Below are positions 57,009 through 62,772 of a stretch of 64,000 bases of DNA, piece by piece (position 1 is the first letter of the stretch; every line of letters starts with the position of its first letter). The DNA lies in the IMG/VR virus record IMGVR_UViG_3300037245_001419, positions 147,778 through 211,777 of that record; one strand, 5' to 3'. Under the pieces are notes generated by a model. That model was given only the letters and a program-made list of their open reading frames with translations. It did no database searches and had not been told where the DNA came from. The DNA comes from a virus. The position numbers were made by a program, and so were the translations under genes.

Positions 57009-57311
57009 TTAGTTTACCTCCCATGGTGGGCATATTAAATAAAGTGTAGTAATTGATTTACAATAACTGTCTAATATGATATTAGCTATAGAACTTCCAT
57101 CATAATCAATTACAAATGGTTTTGCATTCTTGTATGTTATCTCAAAACGTTTAATATGATTATCAGTCACGTTGACAATTTTAATATTATTATCAGAATA
57201 TGTACAATCTTTAATTGATAGCTTATCAAATGTAGAAGTTAATAGATTGTGTAAATCTATGTATTCCTGGGGTATCGGCCCAACTAAAGTATCCAGGTGT
57301 TGTATATTCAC
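57009..57311 (-). CDS. HLDTLVGP/PWEV family member 10, 100 aa
   Basis: GTG start one base after the stop of member 11, both in the motif. Head QHLDTLVGP, tail PPWEVN. Confidence 0.75.
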   Translation of the reverse strand: MNIQHLDTLVGPIPQEYIDLHNLLTSTFDKLSIKDCTYSDNNIKIVNVTDNHIKRFEITYKNAKPFVIDYDGSSIANIILDSYCKSITTLYLICPPWEVN

Positions 57312-57312
57312 T

Positions 57313-57702
57313 TTAGTTTACCTCCCAGGGCTTCATAGAATCAATGTTTTTAATTCTATATGTATGATGAGTTCCCAGATGGGTGTTCGCTTGTGTCATA
57401 TAGCTGTTCTCAACCAATGATATGTAATGTTCCACATCACAATCTTCAAATATTATCATCACTTCACCCTCACCAGTTTTCATAAAGGTTGCATGTCCAT
57501 CATCTACTACAAGGTGCTTAATCTCAGTAAGACTACGCTCATAAAATGAGTGGTATAGTTCCATATCGGCATATACTTCATAAACAAACAATGGCTGATT
57601 TAAAAAATCATCCACAATGGTTGATAGATAGTGATAATATATTGGTGGTACACTACCAGATATTATCGGCCCAACTAAAGTATCCAGGTGATCGACATTC
57701 AA
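57313..57702 (-). CDS. HLDTLVGP/PWEV family member 11, 129 aa
   Basis: TTG start one base after the stop of member 12 (TAA-A-TTG, a motif variant). Head DHLDTLVGP, tail MKPWEVN. Confidence 0.75.
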   Translation of the reverse strand: MNVDHLDTLVGPIISGSVPPIYYHYLSTIVDDFLNQPLFVYEVYADMELYHSFYERSLTEIKHLVVDDGHATFMKTGEGEVMIIFEDCDVEHYISLVENSYMTQANTHLGTHHTYRIKNIDSMKPWEVN

Positions 57703-57703
57703 T

Positions 57704-58015
57704 TTAGTTTACTCCCCATGGATCACCATACGGTTTAGCATCTACTAGCATCATTAGAGTTTCAGTTATATATCTATCTGCAGCAGGATTTATGCGATAC
57801 ACAGGGTTTCTAGATGAGTATCGTCCTTTCATGGACTTAGTTACAAGCTTAAGTTTTATAAGTCTTTCCCTAAGTTCCACCACAGTACAATCGCTATAGA
57901 ACATAGCGGATGGATCTGTCAGTCCTGCTTTGATTAAAGGGCACATACTTTCTTGTCTGTCCGCATGTCTAGTACATGGTTTAATTAAAGTATCAAGATG
58001 TTTAATATCATTCAT
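57704..58015 (-). CDS. HLDTLVGP/PWEV family member 12, 103 aa
   Basis: ATG overlapping the upstream stop (ATGA). Head IKHLDTLIKP, tail GDPWGVN (diverged). Centre MFYSDCTVVELRERLI related to member 9. Confidence 0.75.
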   Translation of the reverse strand: MNDIKHLDTLIKPCTRHADRQESMCPLIKAGLTDPSAMFYSDCTVVELRERLIKLKLVTKSMKGRYSSRNPVYRINPAADRYITETLMMLVDAKPYGDPWGVN

Positions 58016-58127
58016 CTGGTGGTCGGTTCCTTATTTCTTCCATGATTTGTTCCGAGCGGCATCTACTTAGCCCACCGAGGATATTAAGGATAAAGAATGC
58101 GGCGAATATCAATAGGAACAGTTCCAT
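58008..58127 (-). CDS. 39-aa membrane peptide
   Basis: MELFLLIFAAFFILNILGGL then a polar tail. Starts one base after the upstream stop, with the motif at the junction. Confidence 0.6.
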   Translation of the reverse strand: MELFLLIFAAFFILNILGGLSRCRSEQIMEEIRNRPPDE

Positions 58128-58128
58128 A

Positions 58129-58236
58129 CTAAAGTACATCCTTACCAGTCATAGCAGAGAATGCCCATGTGATAGCGACAATGAGTACAACGGTTTCCCA
58201 CAGATGTGAGTAAATAAATTCTATAACTTCCAACAT
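58129..58236 (-). CDS. 35-aa membrane peptide
   Basis: One hydrophobic helix (TVVLIVAITWAFSAM). Stop TAG lies in GTACTTTAGT, followed one base later by the next ATG. Confidence 0.6.
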   Translation of the reverse strand: MLEVIEFIYSHLWETVVLIVAITWAFSAMTGKDVL

Positions 58237-58258
58237 AATGTCTCCTAGGTGTAACTAA

Positions 58259-58287
58259 AGTATATTTTAAATATGTACTATTGTCAA
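58259..58287 (-). promoter_or_regulatory. Leftward promoter of the member 12 unit
   Basis: TTGACA, 17 bases, TATACT running into the motif. Confidence 0.8.
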
Positions 58288-58295
58288 TAAAAATA

Positions 58296-58324
58296 TAGAC
58301 AGATACATGGAATATATTTACTTT
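58296..58324 (+). promoter_or_regulatory. Rightward promoter
   Basis: TAGACA, 17 bases, TACTTT from the motif; expected start about 58331. Confidence 0.65.
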
Positions 58325-58331
58325 AGTTAAA

Positions 58332-58404
58332 ACGTAAGGGAGCAAGAGACTTTCACACTCGGACGATTGAGACCTCTCATAACATGAAGATAGCGTTCCC
58401 TTAT
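58332..58404 (+). ncRNA. Possible structured leader
   Basis: TAAGGGA (58335-58341) pairs with TCCCTTA (58397-58403) and closes a 70-nt element that begins at the predicted transcript start, ahead of the 58426 gene. Confidence 0.4.
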
Positions 58405-58425
58405 TTTAAACTAAAGTAGGATTAT

Positions 58426-58668
58426 ATGAAAGAATACGAATATATTGAACAGAATCATCATGTTGAAACTGATACTTCAGTTAAATCTCTTAATAATGGG
58501 CCATGTATAGCTGAGATTCAACTATATGGTGGTGAAGAAACTCACTTCATCCTGAATACTGGTCATGAGGATAAATTTGTAATTGCAGTTGAGGGATACG
58601 ATGGCTTAGAGATCCGACACTTCGGAAAAGCTAGATTGTTCCCTGTTTATGGTCTGCGGTTAAAGTAA
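58426..58668 (+). CDS. Hypothetical protein, 80 aa
   Basis: Starts MKEYEYIEQNHH after motif-TAGGAT. Beta-rich; TSVKS is motif-encoded. Function unknown. Confidence 0.7.
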   Translation: MKEYEYIEQNHHVETDTSVKSLNNGPCIAEIQLYGGEETHFILNTGHEDKFVIAVEGYDGLEIRHFGKARLFPVYGLRLK

Positions 58669-58671
58669 TTA

Positions 58672-58700
58672 TAGACAATTCAATTGAAAATATGTACTTT
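58672..58700 (+). promoter_or_regulatory. Rightward promoter
   Basis: TAGACA, 17 bases, TACTTT from the motif, about 32 bases before the 58732 gene. Confidence 0.65.
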
Positions 58701-58731
58701 AGTTGATACAGTACTTTAAATTGGATCATTT

Positions 58732-59043
58732 GTGAAATATTTAATAATTTTAATACTATGTATGTCGTTTGGATCTGCTTTAGCTGATGACACTGAAGAT
58801 ATTACTCTTGATGAGTTGTGTAAATATGCTGGATATGCGTACATGTTAGGTGATGTGTCTGTATATAATGAGGTACTGCAGCAAGCGTTTGAACAAATAC
58901 AAGTACCACCAGGTGACAGCCTTGAAATAACAACACGTAGATGTTGGGATTTGGTTGATAATAGTAAAAAACTAGGTCTTCCTATCAGTGAAAGTGATGC
59001 AATAGCAAAAAAATTAGTTCGTCTTAACAATCAACTAAAGTAG
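58732..59043 (+). CDS. Secreted protein, 103 aa (pair with 62410)
   Basis: GTG start. Signal peptide cleaved near GSALA. LCKYAGYAYM, GDSLEITTRRC and KKLGLP align with the 62410 protein; two conserved cysteines may form a disulfide. Ends LK at CTAAAGTAG. Confidence 0.75.
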   Translation: MKYLIILILCMSFGSALADDTEDITLDELCKYAGYAYMLGDVSVYNEVLQQAFEQIQVPPGDSLEITTRRCWDLVDNSKKLGLPISESDAIAKKLVRLNNQLK

Positions 59044-59050
59044 TATTGAT

Positions 59051-59149
59051 ATGATTCAAAATTGTTATGCTTGCAATAATTATGACACAAAAAAATGCGA
59101 TGGATGTCGCCATTATTCAAATCATAGTGACAACAACAAAACTAAGTAG
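59051..59149 (+). CDS. Cys-rich 32-aa peptide
   Basis: MIQNCYACNNY then KKCDGCRHY: two CxxC pairs, probably zinc binding. The stop TAG and the next GGATATAATG follow the usual junction pattern. Confidence 0.55.
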   Translation: MIQNCYACNNYDTKKCDGCRHYSNHSDNNKTK

Positions 59150-59155
59150 GATATA

Positions 59156-59896
59156 ATGAGTAAATATAATATACTAGTAACACCAGAAGATAAGCATTAC
59201 GGTGCTGTATGGTTGGATGCGTTAAGAGGGAAGTTATATTACTTTTTCCGTGAGGAAGAGATACCGGAAGAATCTTTGTTAGATTATATCGAGAACGAGA
59301 AGCATGGCATCATAGATAATCTAACAACCTTCAGTAAGTATTCATTATTTAATGCTAGAAGTGTTGTAGAGGCTGAAGGTTATGCTATGTGTAAACAGAT
59401 TGACGGTAGTCTACCAAATACAGTTTACAAGTTTTGGCCGTTCGAAGCCCTTAAGGATATCTGTAAAGAGCCTTCACTTGATAGACGGGAGTTTGAAAGA
59501 GTCATACACATTGAGCGTTCAGTGGCAAAGGGAGGGGCTTTTGTATCTCATACTGGACATGAAAGTGGTGCATGTTCATTAGGATTCAGATATGAGAGAA
59601 TAATTCGGTGCGCTGATAAGAGTGTGCAAGGTGATTATCAATATTTTGAGCTTCCACACCAGGAAGATTTTCTTACATACAAGCCTAAGAATTCTGACAA
59701 GCGAAATAGACCTAACATCTATGGCTCAGTAGTTAAATACACTGCAGAACTATATGAAATGATTGAACAGACAGCTATGAGTTTTAGAGAGTTAAACGAT
59801 AGACTGTTAGATATAATAAAACCTGAGAGTCTTATATCTATATCTGATAGTGGTGTTAAAGTGCTGCCACTTACAACTAAAGTAGGATCAGAATGA
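59156..59896 (+). CDS. Hypothetical protein, 246 aa
   Basis: Starts MSKYNILVTPEDKH. Soluble, no recognised motif. Ends in an ATGA overlap; TTKVGSE at the end spans the motif. Confidence 0.75.
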   Translation: MSKYNILVTPEDKHYGAVWLDALRGKLYYFFREEEIPEESLLDYIENEKHGIIDNLTTFSKYSLFNARSVVEAEGYAMCKQIDGSLPNTVYKFWPFEALKDICKEPSLDRREFERVIHIERSVAKGGAFVSHTGHESGACSLGFRYERIIRCADKSVQGDYQYFELPHQEDFLTYKPKNSDKRNRPNIYGSVVKYTAELYEMIEQTAMSFRELNDRLLDIIKPESLISISDSGVKVLPLTTKVGSE

Positions 59897-60174
59897 AGGA
59901 CGTAATTGGTTGGATTGTATTTGTAGTGTTGTTTTGTATTGTATTATATGTAATTGGCTGGCTTATGGTTGTCAATTTCGGCCCAGAAGCTCAGAACGAT
60001 GAGATTAAGAACCGAGATTACAAGTACGAGGTGACGTGTAGTGTTAACGGTAAAACGGTAACAAAGCATTTTTTGGATTGTTACTCTGGTGAAAGTGGAT
60101 TGCGGTGTGGTAATAGCCGTAGTACTTCATTTTTATGTCAGGGTAATTACAGTTACATACTAGTTCCAAGGTAG
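59893..60174 (+). CDS. Membrane-anchored protein, 93 aa
   Basis: N-terminal helix (IVFVVLFCIVLYVIGWLMVV) and a C-terminal domain with four cysteines (CSVNG, DCYSG, RCGNS, LCQGN), probably exported. Confidence 0.7.
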   Translation: MKDVIGWIVFVVLFCIVLYVIGWLMVVNFGPEAQNDEIKNRDYKYEVTCSVNGKTVTKHFLDCYSGESGLRCGNSRSTSFLCQGNYSYILVPR

Positions 60175-60180
60175 GATATA

Positions 60181-60567
60181 ATGATTATACCATTTCAAAT
60201 GAAAATATTTAATGAAGAAGATTTTCTTTCATATCCTCGTCATAAAAGTACGATTGTAATTATTAGCATGTGTTATAAAGGATTTGGCTTGAAACTGCCA
60301 AACTTCACGCAATGTGAAGTTGAATGGTATTGGCATGGATGTGTCGATGGCGTTCATGCAGGAGATACACAAGAATTTTCTACAAACGACACTATGGAAC
60401 AATATAAAAATAAAGGGTGGCGTTTAGTCGTTAGTATAAAACAAAATAAACGGAGTTCTCCTATACAATTGAAGGACAAATGTTTATGGCAATATGACGA
60501 ACTCTATAGAACTGATTTAGAGTTAGCTATGCATAGAGCTACACAAGGAAATCAGTATGTAAAGTAG
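60181..60567 (+). CDS. Hypothetical protein, 128 aa
   Basis: Starts MIIPFQMKIFNEE after GTAGGATATA. Soluble. No family recognised. Followed by a motif-stem hairpin. Confidence 0.7.
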   Translation: MIIPFQMKIFNEEDFLSYPRHKSTIVIISMCYKGFGLKLPNFTQCEVEWYWHGCVDGVHAGDTQEFSTNDTMEQYKNKGWRLVVSIKQNKRSSPIQLKDKCLWQYDELYRTDLELAMHRATQGNQYVK

Positions 60568-60573
60568 GACTCA

Positions 60574-60610
60574 AACTAAAGTATCCAGTTATTTAACGGT
60601 TACTTTAGTT
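60574..60610. terminator. Hairpin of inverted motif copies between convergent genes
   Basis: AACTAAAGTA and TACTTTAGTT pair over 10 bp. No strong T run, so termination is likely but unproven. Confidence 0.55.
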
Positions 60611-60794
60611 ATGCCTTCATAATACTGATATAGTTTTCCATACATTTAAGAGAGCATAGGACTATCGTATAGGGTCTTAAGCTGTGTCCGTGTATAGAAT
60701 GCTTAGTGATAGAGAACCATGACTGACCATGTCCCATAGCCTTATAATCGAACTCTGTGGTACATGCGTTGCATATTTGTTTAGAATCTTTCAC
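60609..60794 (-). CDS. Zinc-finger protein, 61 aa
   Basis: CNAC and CSLKC pairs 35 residues apart. Stop lies at the motif. ATGA overlap with the upstream gene. Confidence 0.7.
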   Translation of the reverse strand: MKDSKQICNACTTEFDYKAMGHGQSWFSITKHSIHGHSLRPYTIVLCSLKCMENYISIMKA

Positions 60795-61063
60795 TTTATT
60801 TTAAGAGTAATTTGAAACAGGACACCGTCCTTAATATACGATTCGATATCTGCGTTTCTAGATGAATGAGATGATATACGGAGATTGTTTGCTTGTAATA
60901 TAATAATTTTATTTTTTCTATAGTCGAATACAAGCAAACAAGGGTTAGGGTCATTCTCACTCATCACAGCGTATTGTGCTTTCCCTTCAGTTATATTCTT
61001 AATAACCTCATCAGCATTCCATGTAATAGTTGTTTTGTTTTGTCTAGTTATAACTCTTTTCAT
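60791..61063 (-). CDS. Hypothetical protein, 90 aa
   Basis: Starts MKRVITRQNKTT; ATGA overlaps on both sides. Alpha/beta. No family recognised. Confidence 0.7.
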   Translation of the reverse strand: MKRVITRQNKTTITWNADEVIKNITEGKAQYAVMSENDPNPCLLVFDYRKNKIIILQANNLRISSHSSRNADIESYIKDGVLFQITLKIK

Positions 61064-61317
61064 TGGTCATCCTCTAATACGTTTGGATATGTCATATTAT
61101 TGTGTGCATCTACTTCATGATCCCACAAGATAGCTTGCAGCATTTCAGTTGAGATACTTTCTTGTGAATATGGTCTGCATATAGTTTTAGTCTCTTTCAG
61201 AAATGTTTTGTACAGCTGAGCATGAGTAGAAGCTGTGATAGTTTTAACTACATGGCCCCAATCTAAAGAGCAGAAGTATTTAAATGTTATCTGGTATGTT
61301 GGTTTAATTTCTTTCAT
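61060..61317 (-). CDS. Hypothetical protein, 85 aa, possibly leaderless
   Basis: ATG at MKEIKPTYQI begins seven bases after the -10 (TATACT), where transcription should start, and no ribosome site is seen. The upstream in-frame ATG lies within the promoter. Function unknown. Confidence 0.65.
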   Translation of the reverse strand: MKEIKPTYQITFKYFCSLDWGHVVKTITASTHAQLYKTFLKETKTICRPYSQESISTEMLQAILWDHEVDAHNNMTYPNVLEDDQ

Positions 61318-61323
61318 AACTAA

Positions 61324-61352
61324 AGTATAATAGAAAGTTATAGACATGTCAA
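61324..61352 (-). promoter_or_regulatory. Leftward half of a divergent promoter
   Basis: TTGACA, 17 bases, TATACT; third copy of the 50359 type. Confidence 0.8.
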
Positions 61353-61369
61353 TAGAAAGTAATTACTTT
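61341..61369 (+). promoter_or_regulatory. Rightward half of a divergent promoter
   Basis: TAGACA, 17 bases, TACTTT from the motif. Drives the 61398 gene. Confidence 0.65.
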
Positions 61370-61397
61370 AGTTAATAACGTTATATAAGGAGTTATT

Positions 61398-61832
61398 ATG
61401 GCAAAGAAGTTAGTAGTTAAGAAAGGTTATACAGTTGAAGTTGTCTCATGGGAGAATGATGGAGACCATTACAGCACTATGTCAAAGACTTATGACACTG
61501 CAGAAAAGGCGTTATGTGTAAAGAAGCTGTGTAACGAGTTGTTTTCTTGTTATCACTCTGGTGCTGAAATTGGCATTGGAAATATATGTGACGACTATGA
61601 AATGGCACGAGATAGAACGCTGGTGTACTTAAAAAAGAACCTTAATGTTCTAAAGTTATTTGCAACACGAGCGGATATAGAACTTAAAGATGAAGAAACA
61701 CTCGTTCAGATAGTAATGAATATTAACTTTGATCTACTGGGTGGTTCAGATGTTTATAATTCACGGATATGTGAAAGATGTGAAGTATCCTACTCTGCAG
61801 AAGATATTCACGTAGAAGTTATCAACAAGTAA
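61398..61832 (+). CDS. Conserved phage protein, 144 aa
   Basis: KGYTVEVVSWENDGDHYSTM is a recognisable N-terminus of a phage hypothetical family; ICERCEVSY near the end may bind metal. AAGGAG ribosome site. Confidence 0.7.
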   Translation: MAKKLVVKKGYTVEVVSWENDGDHYSTMSKTYDTAEKALCVKKLCNELFSCYHSGAEIGIGNICDDYEMARDRTLVYLKKNLNVLKLFATRADIELKDEETLVQIVMNINFDLLGGSDVYNSRICERCEVSYSAEDIHVEVINK

Positions 61833-61859
61833 TCTACACATTGAAAGAGAAGAAATAAT

Positions 61860-62225
61860 ATGTACAGTTTAAATCATACTTTAGTTTGTCAGGAATGCAG
61901 TAAAAAGTTCCTGGGTCGTCTAAACGGCAAGTTCTGTTCTGGTATATGTGGCAGGAGACATTGGAATAAGAACAACACTGAGAGGATCGCAAAGAGCCAT
62001 GATAAGTGGTATATAGCTAATCGTGATACTATTATGGAAAAGAATAAGGAGTATCGTAAAAAGAATAAAGAACCTATTTCAAAGTATCATATCGACTATT
62101 ACAAAGAGAATCGAGACTTGATTAATGATCGAGCTAAAGCATATCATAAGGATAATCGTGATAATATATTACCTCGTATGCGTGCGTATTCAGCTAACAT
62201 GCGTAAGAATAACAAACTAAAGTAG
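61860..62225 (+). CDS. Zinc-finger protein with Lys/Tyr repeats, 121 aa
   Basis: CQEC and CSGIC near the start form a zinc knuckle; the rest is a diverged run of units such as YYKENRDLINDRAKAYHKDN, the same repeat type as in the 23921 protein. Such proteins often accompany HNH nucleases; none is fused. TLVCQ is motif-encoded and the end is CTAAAGTAG. Confidence 0.75.
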   Translation: MYSLNHTLVCQECSKKFLGRLNGKFCSGICGRRHWNKNNTERIAKSHDKWYIANRDTIMEKNKEYRKKNKEPISKYHIDYYKENRDLINDRAKAYHKDNRDNILPRMRAYSANMRKNNKLK

Positions 62226-62231
62226 GGCTGA

Positions 62232-62405
62232 ATGGATCAAGAAGAGAAGGTTTGTACCTGGTCATATTCTAACAATTCATTTATGGGTTTTCGAGAGTTT
62301 GAGTATAACACTAGTTGTAATAGAAATTATGACGCTGATATAATCAGACCAATTAATCCTAAGCACTGCCCTAATTGTGGTGGTAAAATAAAACATAGTA
62401 AGTAG
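62232..62405 (+). CDS. Small zinc-binding protein, 57 aa
   Basis: MDQEEKVCTWSYSNN... with CPNCGGK near the end. Starts after motif-TAGGGCTGA. Function unknown. Confidence 0.6.
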   Translation: MDQEEKVCTWSYSNNSFMGFREFEYNTSCNRNYDADIIRPINPKHCPNCGGKIKHSK

Positions 62406-62409
62406 GAAT

Positions 62410-62697
62410 ATGAAAACAATTATATTAATGGTGCTGATATGTACTTCAGTTTATTCATCTGACTTTAGCGAGTACGAAACAAAGTCTCTATGTGCATATG
62501 CAGGTTATGCTATTCATGTAAAAGACAAGTTTATGGCATCCGTGTCTCTTAGAATTGCTACCCATAGAGGTGACAGTATAGTATTTGATTGTGGACAGAT
62601 AGCATTGAAGGTAGTTGTATCTAAGAAGATGCCTAGTGGTTTTGATGAGTATCAAAATGACTTCTATAACATCGTTACATATAAATTATTAAACTAA
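62410..62697 (+). CDS. Secreted protein, 95 aa (pair with 58732)
   Basis: Signal peptide cleaved near VYSS. LCAYAGYAIH and GDSIVFDCGQ align with the 58732 protein. The stop TAA lies in AACTAAAGTA. Confidence 0.75.
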   Translation: MKTIILMVLICTSVYSSDFSEYETKSLCAYAGYAIHVKDKFMASVSLRIATHRGDSIVFDCGQIALKVVVSKKMPSGFDEYQNDFYNIVTYKLLN

Positions 62698-62715
62698 AGT
62701 ATTTTACGTAAAATG

Positions 62716-62744
62716 TTGACAATATAACAGATTTGTTATATTAT
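62716..62744 (+). promoter_or_regulatory. Promoter of the Ser-rich lipoprotein with internal operator
   Basis: TTGACA, 17 bases, TATTAT. AATATAACA and TGTTATATT (62721-62742) form a 9-bp inverted repeat that fills the spacer; a third AATATAACA lies just downstream. A dedicated repressor site is likely. Confidence 0.7.
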
Positions 62745-62772
62745 TACTATAAAATATAACAATAGGTTACGT

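Noticed and set aside
49260-58015. Integron-like cassette array with attC sites
   Set aside because: Genes are in tandem with short joints, but there are no attC-sized folded sites and no integrase in the window.
58142-58345. 67-codon minus-strand frame
   Set aside because: It crosses two promoters and overlaps the better-supported membrane peptide at 58129-58236.
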